Assembly (NCBI RefSeq): GCF_009905375.1
Contig: NC_133647.1
Span: forward strand, 139,247,263-139,311,262
Length of the DNA: 64,000 bases
Source of the DNA: Apium graveolens
Taxonomy: Eukaryota > Streptophyta > Magnoliopsida > Apiales > Apiaceae
Direction: 5' to 3'
The translations under genes and the position numbers were made by a program. The notes beneath the pieces were generated by a model. That model was not told the DNA's origin. It saw nothing but the letters and a program-made list of their open reading frames with translations, and searched no databases. Of the stretch, positions 1-10,463 are shown piece by piece. Each line of letters opens with the position of its first letter. Positions within the stretch are counted from its first letter, which is position 1.

Positions 1-557
1 GAAGATGACATGATATTTGTAGGTGTTGAGGAAAGATGTTCGTTAGATGTGAATAGTGAGGCTGTGTGTATGATAATATGTGTCATAGAGGTTCTGGTGC
101 AAATATAAGTTTGCAAAGCTTAACTGGATGTAATACACTTGGAGAAGGAAGCTTTGGTGAATTAGACTTCTGATAGAGGATGATTACTGAAAAATTGGAG
201 TGGAAAGTGGAGTAATGTGTGGAATCAGTAACAAAGAATGCACTACTCTTATAGTAAATCGTTGTGTGACTTTGTTCAACAGTTTATCCATTTTTAAACA
301 ATAATTAAGAAGACAATCACTTTTTCATAATTAAACAATTTAGAAATCATTTGTCAATAATATTCTAAATTAAAATAAGCTGACCTGTCATCAGTATTTA
401 GTGCCTCTTATCTGTCAGGATTTGACATCGTTGGGATTTAACGATTCAAATTCATCAGTGTTTGTCAAAAACACTCAAGCTTATCAAAAGACCACAATTT
501 TAATCTCAAGAATCATTTAAGAATAGATGTTAACAATGTGATATAGAGATTAACAGG
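1..557. other. Unassigned AT-rich flank
   Basis: No convincing ORF, LTR end or repeat boundary was found. It lies downstream, in element sense, of the minus-strand copia pol and of the 88-codon ORF, so it may hold that element's 3' LTR, but no TG...CA boundary or target duplication can be fixed. Confidence 0.4.
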
Positions 558-732
558 CTACACAAAAAAATGCTCACATGCATATACAGCTAAAGAACAT
601 AGACTATATCTTGGAAACAAAAGGAATTTCATTAAAAGATCAAAGAAGTACATTTCATGAAATTTTGTGATTACATGCAAAAGATGATTACAAGAAAATC
701 CTAGTCTAAATAGAAGAACATGATAATGTTTA

Positions 733-999
733 TTAGTTGCTCCTACTCTCCACGAAGAGCACAGCAAGACGAATGATCTGTTCTTGCTGACGAAGAACTT
801 CTCGTCTTTCCTCCTCCAGATAATAAAGATGGAGATGATAATCCATCTCAAAGAACAGAAGATCTGTCAGAATCTCCTGTGGAACTGAGTTCCATACTTT
901 ATTGGGAATGGCAGTGATATGCCATTCCTTCTGCCAGTCTTCACAGCTGAATTCCATATTGAAGTTTTTATAGTTCAAGAACATGTTATAAAGAACCAT
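733..999 (-). CDS. 88-aa hypothetical ORF downstream of copia pol
   Basis: An open frame of 88 codons on the minus strand starts at ATG 999-997. About 90 nt upstream is a TATA-like stretch (TTATTTAAAC in coding sense, near 1091-1100), followed by a pyrimidine-rich leader like a plant 5' UTR. The predicted product is hydrophilic, with two Trp-containing motifs near the N-terminus (EDWQKEW, around residues 20-26) and a charged, probably helical C-terminal third rich in Glu, Arg and Gln (LEEERREVLRQQEQ). I do not recognise the family. It lies about 400 bp beyond the copia pol end and is either a 3' accessory ORF of that element, an ORF inside its LTR, or a captured host fragment. The overlapping frame at 558-851 looks like a shadow. 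Confidence 0.45.
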   Translation of the reverse strand: MVLYNMFLNYKNFNMEFSCEDWQKEWHITAIPNKVWNSVPQEILTDLLFFEMDYHLHLYYLEEERREVLRQQEQIIRLAVLFVESRSN

Positions 1000-1089
1000 T
1001 TTTATGATAGAGAAGAATAAATATGAGAAATAAAAGTGAAAAGGGTGTTTTGTGTATAGGAAGAGATGATTTGACTGAATGAGAATGAT

Positions 1090-1101
1090 GGTTTAAATAA
1101 C
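1090..1101 (-). promoter_or_regulatory. TATA-like box upstream of the 88-aa ORF
   Basis: The minus strand reads TTATTTAAAC about 90 nt before the ATG at 999, followed by a C/T-rich leader. The spacing suits a plant core promoter, or the U3/R part of a copia LTR. No experimental evidence is possible here. Confidence 0.4.
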
Positions 1102-1407
1102 CGAGATAGAAAAGGAATATCAAGGGACTAGAAGACTAATCAATTATTAAGTGTAGAGTTAACTTAATAATTTAACCAAAAGATGTCTTATTAAGGCGCG
1201 TCTCCCTAGACTGATTTGCAATGATGACAATGATATATATATATTCATACATGCACATTTAGCAAATAAATTCACTTAATTCATCATGCATATAATAAAT
1301 TACATCACAAATTCCAAGTTTAATATCTTGAACATCATTTAGGATATATCAGGATTTGATCAATATACATCAGGATTTGATCAAATATAAATTTAAAAGA
1401 ATTTATC

Positions 1408-2352
1408 TTTCCCAACTAACCTTATCCAGTTCATTGACAAGCTTTGTAAATGTTGTTTCAGGTAATGGCTTCGTGAAGATATCAGCCAGCTATTGTTCAG
1501 TAGGAACAAAATGAAGCTCAATCGTTCCTTCCATGACATGTTCTCTTATAAAATGATATCTGATGCTGATATGTATAGTAAGAGAGTGTTGCACTGGGTT
1601 TCCTATCATAGCAATAGCACTTTGATTATCATAATAAATGGGAATTTTAGAAAATTGTAATCCATAGTCCATGAGCTGATTTCTCATCCATAACGACTGA
1701 GCACAGCAACTCCCAACTGTAATATATTCAGCCTCAGCAATCGAAGTGGAAATAGATTTCTGCTTCTTACTGAACCATGAGACTAATCTGCCTCCCAAAA
1801 ACTGACAGCTCCCAGATGTACTCTTCTTATCTATTTTGTAGCCAGCAAAGTCAGCGTCTGAATAGCCACATAATTTAAAATCAGCTTCCCTTGCATACCT
1901 AAGACCAAGTGATACAGTACCCTTGAGGTATCTGAAAATTCTCTTTACTGTAATAAGATGAGGCTCCCTTGGATTTGCCTGAAATCTTACACACAGACAG
2001 GTGGCAAACATAATGTCTGGCCTACTAGCCATTAGGTACAAAAGAGAACCAATCATACTTCTGTAATTTGAGATATCAAATGTTGTACCTTCATGAGGAT
2101 CAAGCTTTATAGCAGTTGCCATTGGAGTAGTTGTTGTTGCACTATCTTGCATATTAAAACTTTTTAGCAGATTATTTGTGTACTTTGACTGATTAATGTA
2201 GATGTCGTTATCAGTCTGTTTAATTTGCAATCCCAAGAAGTAACTCATCTCTCCCATCATGCTCATTTGATATCTTGATTGCATCAACTTTGAGAACTTA
2301 TCACATAGTTTTTGATTAGTTGATCCAAAAATGATATCATCCACATAAATTT
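1408..2352 (-). pseudogene. Copia RT C-terminal part and RNase H (broken)
   Basis: The reading begins at the RT catalytic motif YVDDIIFGST (about 2350-2321), with both aspartates kept. It continues through the thumb/connection (YFLGLQI, RYLKGT) into RNase H (SDADFAGY, STSGSCQFLG, SIAEAEY and YYDNQSAI are all visible). An in-frame TAG near 1487 interrupts the usual end (LADIFTKPLP), and recognisable pol ends near 1408. A frameshift just upstream separates this part from the RT palm in the neighbouring fragment. The catalytic residues seem preserved, but the chain cannot be translated as one protein. It belongs with the other copia fragments up to 12440. Confidence 0.85.
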
Positions 2353-2355
2353 GAA

Positions 2356-2705
2356 CTAAAAGCAGATCTTTACCTTCATTCTATAAAATAAAGTTTTATC
2401 TATTGTACCTCTTTTGAATCCACTTTCCAGCAGAAACTGAGCAAGAGTCTCATACCATGCCCTAGGTGCTTGCTTTAGTACATAGAGTGCTTTGTCAAGT
2501 CTATAAACATAATCAGGATGTTTAGGATCCACAAAACCTGGTGGTTGTTCAACATAGACTTCCTCTTCAAGTTCTTCATTGAGAAATGCACTCTTGACAT
2601 CCATCTGAAAGACTTTAAATTTCTTGTGTGCAGCATATGCCAAGAAAATTCTGATAGCTTCTAGCCTAGCAACAGGAGCAAATGTTTCATCATAGTCAAT
2701 ATCTT
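2356..2705 (-). pseudogene. Copia RT palm/fingers fragment
   Basis: The first RT motifs of Ty1/copia are present: a short [20 protein letters not shown] stretch contains the first catalytic Asp, followed by VYVEQPPGF and [14 protein letters not shown] stop codon near 2710 separates it from the preceding RT N-terminal sequence ending KARLVAKGYS. Its 3' end is lost by frameshift just before the YVDD box near 2350. Together with the next fragment downstream it would form a nearly complete RT, but it is not translatable as it stands. Confidence 0.85.
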
Positions 2706-2709
2706 CCTG

Positions 2710-3795
2710 TTAAGAATATCCTTTAGCCACCAATCTTGCCTTGTTTCTGATAATTGTTCCATCAGAATCAGTCTTTCTGAAGACCCACTTTGTGCCTACA
2801 ATTGACCTGTTTTTTGGTCTAGGCACCAGCTTCCACACTTCATTTCTTTCGAACTCATTCAACTCTTTTTGCATAGTCATAACCCAATCTGCATCCTTGA
2901 GTGCATCTTCTACTTTCTTTGGCTCTTCTTTTGAAAGTAGATTGTGATATAAACATTCATTTTGAGTTGCACTCCTTGTCTTTACACCTTCATCAAGATT
3001 TCCAATGATCAGATCAGGAGTATGATTTTTAGTCCATTTTCTGGCACTGAGAAGTGTCCTTCTGGAGCTAGATGCTCCCCTTGAATTGTGTGCCTCATCA
3101 AATGCTTTTGAGGCTCCCCCTGAATCTGTTCTGTTATCTCCTGATGAAGTTTTGAGACTTGAATCATGTCCATCTGATGTTGAATCAGCATTGGATTCTG
3201 AATGACCAGATTGAGAAGAACCTTGAGTTGATTCTTCAGTATTAGTACCATCAGCTGAACCTTGTTGTTGCTCCCCCTCAACATATGCAGGTTCATTAGT
3301 ACAATAATTATCTTCAGAATCTGAAAGAGTATCAGGATTTGGATCATCAGGATTTGACAATTCATTAGAGTTTGATCCAGATTCCAACAATGCATTTTCA
3401 TTTGCAAAGATTAGACTTTCATGAGTGTCTTCTTCAAAACCAGGAATCTTCTTATCATCAAAAGATACATTTATCGAGATAACTACAGTATTTGTTCTCA
3501 GATTGACAACTCTGTATGCTCTTGATGGTGAGTATCCAACAAAGATTCCTTCATCAGCTTTTGATTCAAACTTTCCTAGATGATCAGTATGAGTTCTCAA
3601 AATAAAGCACTTACATCCAAATACATGAAGATGTTTGAGACTGGGCTTCTTTTCTTTTAGCATCTGATAAGGAGTAACACCATGTCTGTTTATCAGTGTG
3701 ATTTTCTGAGTATAACATGTTGTGTTTACTACTTCAGCCCAGAAGTAAGTGGGTAGTTTTGCTTCTTCCAGCAGAGTCCTACCAGCTTCAATCAA
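2710..3795 (-). pseudogene. Copia integrase C-terminal region and RT N-terminus
   Basis: This is the longest uninterrupted stretch of the copia polyprotein (361 codons). It opens with the end of the integrase catalytic domain (RTLLEEAKLPTYFWAEV), passes through the typical copia motif (HLHVFGCKCF, GIFVGYS) and a long Ser/Asp/Asn-rich linker (about residues 135-235), and ends in the RT N-terminus (WVMTMQKELNEFERNEVW, GTKWVFRKT). The linker is rich in SG/SD repeats, as expected for the disordered IN-RT spacer. A terminal stop precedes the RT palm fragment. The upstream integrase core is in another frame. Confidence 0.85.
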
Positions 3796-4260
3796 GGTTC
3801 TGTTCTTCCTCTCAATAATACCATTTTGTTGAGGTGTACCAGGAGCTAAGAATTGTTATTGTATGCCTTTAATACTTGCAGACTTCCTCCATTTTTGAGT
3901 TCTTGAACTCAGTGCCATTATCACTTCTCAGAATTTTCACTTTGTGGGTGGATCCATTTTCAATTTGCCTTATGTGATCCAGAAGAATTTCTGGAGTTTC
4001 ATCCTTCCTGTGTAGAAAATAAACCAAAGTATATCTAGTGAAATCATTAACAATTACAAGTGTGTACCGCTTCTTGTTGATGGACATTATGTTCACTGGT
4101 CCAAAGAGATCCAAGTGTAGCATGTGATATGGCTCAGTAATAGAGAATTTTGTTTTACTTTTGAAAGATAATCTTCTTTGTTTAGACTTTTAGCAAGCAT
4201 CACAAAGACCATCAGATGAGTATAGCATATTTGGTAATCCTCTTACTAGCTCATCTTGGG
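3796..4260 (-). pseudogene. Copia integrase core (broken)
   Basis: The D,D part of the retroviral integrase core is readable: HLDLFGPV carries the first Asp, then VIVNDFTRYT, then LRSDNGTEFKN carries the second Asp. The Glu-containing motif (NGIIERKNRT) lies beyond a frameshift at about 3860 and leads into the next fragment. Upstream, the zinc-binding region (GLCDAC) has a stop in place of the usual continuation. This fits a mutated copia integrase that cannot be made in one piece. Confidence 0.8.
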
Positions 4261-4974
4261 AAGTTCAATTATTGAATTGAAGTTGAGATGTGAGAGCTTC
4301 TTGTTTCAGTTCCAGCTCTCATCTACTGATGCCTTTAAGATAAGGCAAGTAGCTTCTTTTTCAAGACTTTCATGCAGCCTTACTTCATATATGTTTCCAT
4401 GTATGTATCCTATCAAGACAATTTTGACTTGTTATGAACAACTTCACAGTGTGAGTCATAGAATACCACATGATAACCTCTGTCAGTGATTTGACTGATG
4501 CTAAGAAGATTGTGTTTCAGTCCTTCCACCAGAGCTATACTATCTATTGCTATTTTTCCAATTATCAAGTTGCCATATCCCAGAGTGTGTCCTACATTTC
4601 CATCTCCATAAGATACATCTGGGCCAACCTTCTTCTCAAATTATGACAACGGGGATTTATTTCCAGTCATGTGTCCTGAACATCCACTATCCAAGACAAG
4701 AGTATTTTTCTTGTTACCCTATAGTTAGAGGAATAATTAAATATAAGGATTTTAAGGACCCACACTTGTTGGGCCCTCTTTTTGGACAACTTAAGCCTTT
4801 GTGAGTTAGGAATACTACTGAAAGTTTTTCCTTTGTCAGGATTTGTCTTGTCAGAAGCAGATTTAGTAGAACTAGAAGAATTGAGCACACAAACAACTTT
4901 ATTAAATTTAGGAAAAGTTTCATAATAGTTGTGATACATCTTATGATAGGAACTACAACTATAAATCGAATGCC
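4261..4974 (-). pseudogene. Copia protease / GAG-pre-integrase and gag C-terminus (broken)
   Basis: Minus-strand translation gives the gag C-terminal linker (SIYSCSSYHKMYHNYYE, then a Ser/Lys-rich stretch), a PR motif equivalent to LVLDSGCSGHMTG split by a frameshift near 4690, and the GAG-pre-integrase region (VSYGDGN, LKHNLLSISQ, DRGYHVVFY) with several stops. Sequence 4747-4974 is repeated at 5652-5885 as part of a tandem duplication. The W-H codon upstream is cut by the CACTA transposon. The plus-strand frames in this interval look like shadows. Confidence 0.75.
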
Positions 4975-5014
4975 GGCAAAGGTTCATAATAGTTGTGATA
5001 CAGCTTATGATAGG
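4975..5014. repeat. 40-bp filler copy of copia sequence at the CACTA left edge
   Basis: Between the presumed target triplet GCC (4972-4974) and the CACTA terminus (5015) lie 40 bp nearly identical to copia sequence just outside (4911-4950, three differences by eye). The same arrangement is kept in the second tandem copy (about 5882-5921). Confidence 0.7.
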
Positions 5015-5280
5015 CACTACTAGAATTCTGTTAATAGACATCGGTCCTTAGACATCGGTCCTTAGACATCGGTTGCTCAGACGACCGATGTTAGTACTCT
5101 TTTAGACACCAGTTATTTTTAAAACGATGTTACTGCTTATATTAGACATCGGTCGAGAAAATAACCGTTGTCTATAATTATTTTTAAAAAATGAGAAATA
5201 TGAATTAGACATCAGTTTATAACTTAACCCTTGTCGAATTTTCTTAGACATCAGTCTAAAATCACAACCGTTGTCTATGG
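5015..5280. repeat. CACTA left terminus and subterminal repeats, copy 1
   Basis: The terminus CACTACTAG is followed by at least six degenerate copies of the ACATCGGT/ACCGATGT motif in both orientations, separated by AT-rich spacers. Such clusters are the binding zone for transposase accessory protein in characterised CACTA elements. Confidence 0.8.
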
Positions 5281-5484
5281 TTAATTTTAAAAAATTAAAA
5301 AAAAAGACGCGCTTACTTTCCCTCAATTCCCAAATATTCCCCCCTAGCAACAAATATATTTCCCCCGTTTATTTCTCCCTTCCAAAATCACTTCTTCCTT
5401 TCCCCCTTTTCTCACCTCCCTCTCTCTCCCCATCTCTTTCCAGACTTGCTCTGTCTCACATTGTTATTCCCAAGGAACTAACAA
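5280..5484 (+). other. CT-rich 5'-UTR-like sequence inside CACTA, copy 1
   Basis: A pyrimidine-rich stretch (TTTCCCCC, CTCTCTCTCCCC) resembles a plant promoter/5' UTR. It is repeated at 6195-6382 and seems to continue after the copia LTR (from 7424) into a splice-acceptor-bearing region, suggesting a captured gene front. Confidence 0.4.
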
Positions 5485-5921
5485 TGAGATTGGGTTGAAT
5501 GTAAATCTTAAAACTTTTTCAAGTTTTGAGCAGTTTCAAAGGCTAAGTGTTTGATGAACATTTGTGTGTGAATTGCTTTGAGCAGGTGCAGACAGATGTA
5601 TATTCAAGACACAAAATGTAAAGAACACAAAGGCTTTAAAAACTTTTCTGGTGGATTTTTAAGGACCCACACTTGTTGGGCCCTCTTTTTAGACAACTTA
5701 AGCCTTTGTGAGTTAGGAATACTACTGACAATTTTTCCTTTGTCAGGATTTGTCTTGTCAGAAGCAGATTTAGTAGAACTAGAAGAATTGAGCACACAAG
5801 CAACTTTATTAAATTTAGGCAAAGGTTCATAATAGTTGTGATACATCTTATGATAGGAACTACAACTATAAATCGAATACCGGCAAAGGTTCATAATAGT
5901 TGTGATACAGCTTCTGATAGG

Positions 5922-6175
5922 CACTACTAGAATTCTGTTAATTGACATCGGTCCTTAGACATCGGTTGCTCAGACGACCAATGTTAGAACTCTTTTAGAC
6001 ATCGGTTATTTTTAAAACGATGTTACTGCTTATATTAGACATCGGTCGAGAAAATAACCGTTATCAATAATTATTTTTAAAAAATGAGAAATATGAATTA
6101 GACATCGGTTTACAACTTAACCCTTGTCAAATTTTCTTAGACATCAGTCTAAAATCACAACCGTTGTCTATGGTT
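5922..6175. repeat. CACTA left terminus and subterminal repeats, copy 2
   Basis: Second copy of the CACTA left end, produced by the 0.9-kb tandem duplication. It lacks one of the consecutive ATCGGTCCTTAGAC repeats seen in copy 1. If the element were mobilised, either left end could in principle pair with the single right end at 11256. Confidence 0.8.
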
Positions 6176-6382
6176 AATTTTAAAAAAATTAAAAAAAAAG
6201 ACGCGCTTACTTTCCCTCAATTCCCAAATATTCCCCCCCCCTCAGCAACAAATATATTTCCCCCGTTTATTTCTCCCTTCCAAAATCACTTCTTCCTTTC
6301 CCCCTTTTCTCACATCCCTCTCTCTCCCCGTCTCTTTCCAAACTTGCTCTGTCTCATATTGTTATTCCCAAGAAACTAACAA

Positions 6383-7423
6383 TGAGATTGGGTTGAATGT
6401 AAATCTCAAAACTTTTTCAAGTTTTGAGCAGTTTCAAAGGTTAAGTGTTTGATGAACAGTTGTGTGTGAATTGCTTTGAGCAGGTGCAGACAGATGTATA
6501 TTCAAGACATAAAATGTAAAGAACACAAAGGCTTTAAAAACTTTTCTGGTGGATTTGTTGTTCCACCAGAGATGTGTATTTCAGAAAATCTGTGATTCAA
6601 AGAATTGATCACAGCTGCGTCCTAGTACAAACTAGATGATTTTCTCTCTATATTTTTCTAAACAGCTCTGAAAAATTCATTATCTAATTACTAGCTGCAA
6701 CTTGGTTTATATATCACCAAGTTTACAAGTGAAGACAAAAAATAAAATACAATTTAAAATAGTTCTTCATATTTTTCTTCTTCATTTCTCTATCCAATGC
6801 AATCTTGGATAATCTGTGAATCTTTGAATACTTCCTTGTTTGCACCAGAATGGAAATGCTGCATTTTCTTGATTCCTCCAAGAGGCTACCACATTCCAAT
6901 TGTCTTTGTCAACCCATGTGCCTCTGTCAGCTTATGAATTATCACTGTCAACTGCTATTGAACTGAGCATCCGTTGAAGCTTTTCATCCGTTGATGGCTT
7001 TATCCGTTGATGCTTTATCAGTTAAAGCTTTACTCGTTGATGCACTCATCCGTTGATGGATGTTATCCGTTGAAGCTTTAGAGACATCCGTTGAAGCTTT
7101 GTTTTTCATCTGTTGAAGGCCTTTAATCTATCAGTTGATACTACTTCATTTATACAGATTATAAGGCATGAAATATTTACAATTAGCCCTCCTATTTGCA
7201 TATCCACTAGTAGTCAACATGACTTATAATTTCCCATAACTTCTAAGAATTATAACTTAAATACAGAAACTGAAATGTGCTACAATACCAAACTTATTTC
7301 TAAGTAAAGCTACTCCATCAACGGATAGCCAGAGTGGTCTTATCCGTTGAGGCTACAAACACTAGATATCTACTTAAGTGTTTTGCTTAACTTATCATCA
7401 AACTAATACACATATTCCTAACA
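6383..7423 (-). mobile_element. Copia LTR (solo or truncated), minus strand
   Basis: In minus orientation the sequence starts TGTTAGGAATATG (plus-strand end 7423) and ends CAACCCAATCTCA (6383), giving TG...CA. It carries a TATA-like box near 6704-6712 and a U3 with repeated TCAACGGAT-type motifs (6968-7145 and 7317-7353). Its ends resemble those of the copia 5' LTR at 42687-43215. No PBS follows and no matching 5-bp target duplication could be found, so it is a solo LTR with eroded flanks or a broken element. The first ~170 bp also occur at 5485-5651 through the tandem duplication. Confidence 0.6.
6968..7145 (-). repeat. Cluster of ATCCGTTGA (TCAACGGAT) motifs in copia U3
   Basis: About eight copies or near-copies of ATCCGTTGA occur in under 180 bp, upstream of the LTR TATA box in element sense. 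On the element's strand each reads TCAACGGAT, containing the AACGG core bound by MYB-type factors. Regulatory function is inferred only. Confidence 0.65.
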
Positions 7424-8640
7424 CACATCTCTCTATCCATCTCTCTCTCCACATCTATATTACTATCTCCTAATCTTACATTATGTGTCACCATCTCACA
7501 TTATTTCTAGTTAGGGTTCCAATTGAACCCAAATTAAAGAACATCTTCGATTAATCAAAATCAAGCTTCAAGAAACCTAATTTATGAAGAAACTTGCTTG
7601 GTTTAGTTGTTTGATTGGATTTTGTTTATTCTTCATCTTGATTTAGTTTCTACTTATTATCGGGTTTGGTTTTTAATTTTGTTTTTTTCTTTTTTCAACA
7701 GGGTTGGAAAATATGGGACGGTTCGAAAATACAGGGGAAAATATGGGTTTGAATGCTAGATTGATAAGCTTGAAACTGAGGTTTGAACAACTGTTCTTGT
7801 GTCTATATGTGTGTATATTTATATGGGTTTGTTGAGATTGAATGTTATTTGGCATAAGTGATGTTCTTGGTAGATCTTGATTGATTTATATGAGTTTATT
7901 TGTTCTTGATTTTGTGTGGCAGATAAAGTGGAATTTTTTATGGTTTTATTGATGTTTCGAGTAGGTTGTTTGCTGCTGCTGTTGCTATTTTTAGAAGTTT
8001 ATACGAGAATTTTCTAATGCTTTTGGTTGAAAGGAATGAATACCTTTAAAGTAGCACAAATGTTATTTGATCCTTGAAATATGTTAATCCTTCCCACCAG
8101 ACAGAGCATAAGACGTTCTCGAGTTGGAAATACATCAGACGTTCTCGAGTTGGAAATTGTTTAATATCCACTTGAGGTATTGCCTAAATTTTCTGTTATG
8201 ACAATGAAGTTTTTGTTGTCAGCTATTTTTTATTCAGATTGATCCTGCAAAGTACACGAGTATGTGTAAGATATACGATCCATTCATCAAAATTTATCTC
8301 AAGCATTCACTTTAATTATTGTATACTTGAGATAAATTTTGATAAATAGATTATTTCCCTTATAATTATTAAACGTGAGATATGTATTTGTTACTATGAA
8401 AGAGCAGTATCTTCTACACTAAGTCAGGCTCCCTCTGTTCATTATTAGTAGCGTGTACCCATTAAAGTTTTCCCTTTCAAAATATTGTGTTGAATTTAAC
8501 AGTAGTCTATATTTCATGCCCACTGTTATACTCACCTATAGTATGAAAGAACTCATATTATTCATTTATGATTTCTACCCATGTTTTGAGTAGTCAATTT
8601 GTTTTTTTTAAACAGGATAGGAATGGTAAACCAAGACGTG
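7424..8640 (+). pseudogene. Exon/intron-like captured gene front inside CACTA
   Basis: After the LTR the CT-rich leader continues and is followed by typical plant intron features: long T-rich tracts ending in acceptor-like sites (TTTTTTCAACAG at about 7690-7701, and TTTTTTAAACAG at about 8605-8616). Exon-like stretches such as GGTTGGAAAATATGGG and GATAGGAATGGTAAACC follow. No long ORF persists, so this appears to be a transduplicated gene fragment that kept its introns. The gene of origin is not recognisable from this part. Confidence 0.4.
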
Positions 8641-8884
8641 CTAGTACAAGGCTTGTTGCTTTCTATGTAAACTTCTACATTGGTAATTGAGCTATCATTA
8701 CACCAAAATTTGGGGATAAAAATGGGATGATGAAGTCGTCCGCGTCTTGTCTCTGGCATTTCCAGACCATGAACTAAGCAGTTCTTCCAATTTTTTCTTG
8801 TTTATACAATAATGTTGCAATCTTCAATTAAATTCATGAAGGCAAATGATACAATGTTTAAGGATCATAATTTATACTTTAATT

Positions 8885-9245
8885 ATAGAGAGAATTTCAT
8901 TTTGCATCCCTTATATTTGGCCAAAACTTACTTTTGTATACCTATTTTCATAAATTGTAGTTTGCATCCCCCTATTTTGAAATCCGCCTCAACATGCACC
9001 CTTTTTACCTAATTTTTTAGCCCTAATTACTGTCTCCAACAATATATCTCATCTTTTCTTTCCAATAATAGAATATATATGTTGTTGAAGACAAAAATTT
9101 GGGCAAAGCAATTGACAAAATTTGGCAAAAAAGGCGCAACTTGAAGCGAATTTCGAAGTAGGGGGATACAAACTGCAATTTATCAAAATAGGTATACAAA
9201 ATTATTTTTTGGCCAAAAAACGGGGGTGCAAAATGCAATTCTCTC
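8885..9245. mobile_element. Foldback MITE (~360 bp) inside CACTA
   Basis: The left arm (from GAGAGAATTTCATTTTGCA) and right arm (ending TGCAATTCTCTC) form a long imperfect inverted repeat of roughly 110-120 bp with a short loop. TTAATT stands at both outer edges (8879-8884 and 9246-9251) as a likely target duplication. There is no transposase. Three overlapping ORF-like frames here are by-products of the palindrome. Confidence 0.75.
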
Positions 9246-10031
9246 TTAATTCTAAATCATTTAAAATAACTTTCTCACTGCATTTGCATTCTAAAATATG
9301 TCAAAGATATGTAACCCGTACTTTTCATTTTTCAATAAAGGTAAATTCTGAAATAACTTTTATCTTTGAATTAAAGTTAGTTTACTTTTGGATATACTTT
9401 AAGAAAAGGTAAGATATTAATAATTGGTTCTGATTTCTCAACATCTCTTCCTTGTTAGTCTAAAAGCTTGGAAGTCATTTTATGCTTTTCTTATTTTTTT
9501 TGCTTAGAGTATTAAACATTTTTCACCCGATACCTATTTATTTGTTATATCATTAGCTCTAAGGTGTGCACTCCGAAGACATGATCCTGGAAATGTAGAT
9601 GCCCAGGTCTTACTTGTTAATAATATATAGAGATATTCAGCATATAAGTGTGCCCTTAGTTAAACTCGTGCAAATGATTAGTAGCAAATAGCTCGATTAT
9701 CTTGTGGGCAACTAATTTCAAATAGCTCAATATTAAGGGTTTTGTTTGAATAATACTATTAAGCAAGTCAAATGGTGAATTAGCCTGATAATAACAATCC
9801 AGAGAATCACCCTGTAATGGCGGTTGTTGCTGTTGGTGGTGAATCAAATTGGGATTATATAAATCTCTTTTTTCTCCGTCCCATTCTCGCTATCGTATTT
9901 GTGTTCAGTTTACTTATTCTAGGTATGTTTATCTTGTGGGCAGCTAATTTCAAATAGCTCAATTCTTAAAATGACTTACAAAGAATAGTAAGTCATGCAC
10001 CTCCAGTTTGCTAATTTTTTTAAACTTGCAG
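9246..10031 (+). other. Intron-like AT-rich filler with a ~35-bp direct repeat
   Basis: No coding signal. A segment reading TATCTTGTGGGCAACTAATT occurs near 9699 and again, with one change, near 9931; about 35 bp are shared. Origin unknown. Confidence 0.45.
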
Positions 10032-10143
10032 TGTGCTTGAGGCTGGAATTGTCCCACATATTGCTCCTGTTTTCATGCCACCTGGCCCCATCCAAGCTCC
10101 TGTATATTATGATTATGGACAATATCAGGCAACACATCTGTAG
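10032..10143 (+). pseudogene. Captured terminal exon-like piece, unknown gene
   Basis: An acceptor-like ACTTGCAG precedes an open frame of about 36 codons with a hydrophobic/proline-rich, tyrosine-rich composition (HIAPVFMPPGPIQAPVYYD) that ends in TAG near 10143. This looks like coding rather than random sequence, but I do not recognise the protein. It lies between other exon-like pieces within the CACTA transposon. Confidence 0.35.
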
Positions 10144-10463
10144 GACTTATGGAAGTATCTTTCTATGGCCTGTAACACTTTTCATAATGTATAATTTGAT
10201 TATTTTTCTAGCTTAAGTTAAATTGATTACAATATCATTGCTCTGCACCTTCTGATAAAGTTTTAACTTAATAACATCTTTTTAATAACAAATATTGGTA
10301 AATTTGGTTTAATCAACCTTCACGATGAAAATTTACTGTGTTTAAGTGAGATTCTGTCGGTACATCGTGCTAGAACAAGCCAGAGGTCAACATTACTATT
10401 TTTGCTTCCTTTAAGTTTTCTTTCTATTTTATCTTTCTTACCGAAAGAAGTCCACCTTTGTAG

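Larger units (their letters stand above)
1408..4974 (-). mobile_element. Decayed Ty1/copia element, PR to RNase H part (SIRE/Maximus-like)
   Basis: Read from high to low coordinates, the domains come in copia order: gag C-terminus and protease, GAG-pre-integrase, integrase, reverse transcriptase, RNase H. The frame is broken by several stops and shifts, so it is a dead copy. The gag portion continues on the far side of the CACTA transposon (from 11257), because the codons for W-H on either side of that insertion join up. Lineage is inferred from the long gag and the copia domain order, and is less certain than the superfamily. Confidence 0.85.
4747..6550. repeat. Two-copy 0.9-kb tandem duplication (4747-5651 and 5652-6550)
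   Basis: Both copies hold the same three parts in the same order: the copia gag C-terminal segment, the left end of the CACTA transposon (CACTAC at 5015 and again at 5922), and the first ~170 bp of a copia LTR (5485 and 6383). The breakpoint shows the short shared word GGATTT at 4747, 5652 and 6551. Copies differ by scattered substitutions and one ~15-bp deletion within the CACTA subterminal repeats, so the duplication is not recent. Confidence 0.85.

Noticed and set aside
1..200. Weak resemblance to a kinase glycine loop (GEGSFGE) in one frame
   Set aside because: Only a few residues, with stops close by and no further kinase motif.
6378..7428. Target duplication for the copia LTR in the CACTA element
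   Set aside because: Flanks AACAA and CACAT do not match, and shifting the ends by one or two bases does not help.
9023..9412. Small ORFs around 8.8-9.4 kb on both strands
   Set aside because: Mirror images created by the foldback MITE arms.
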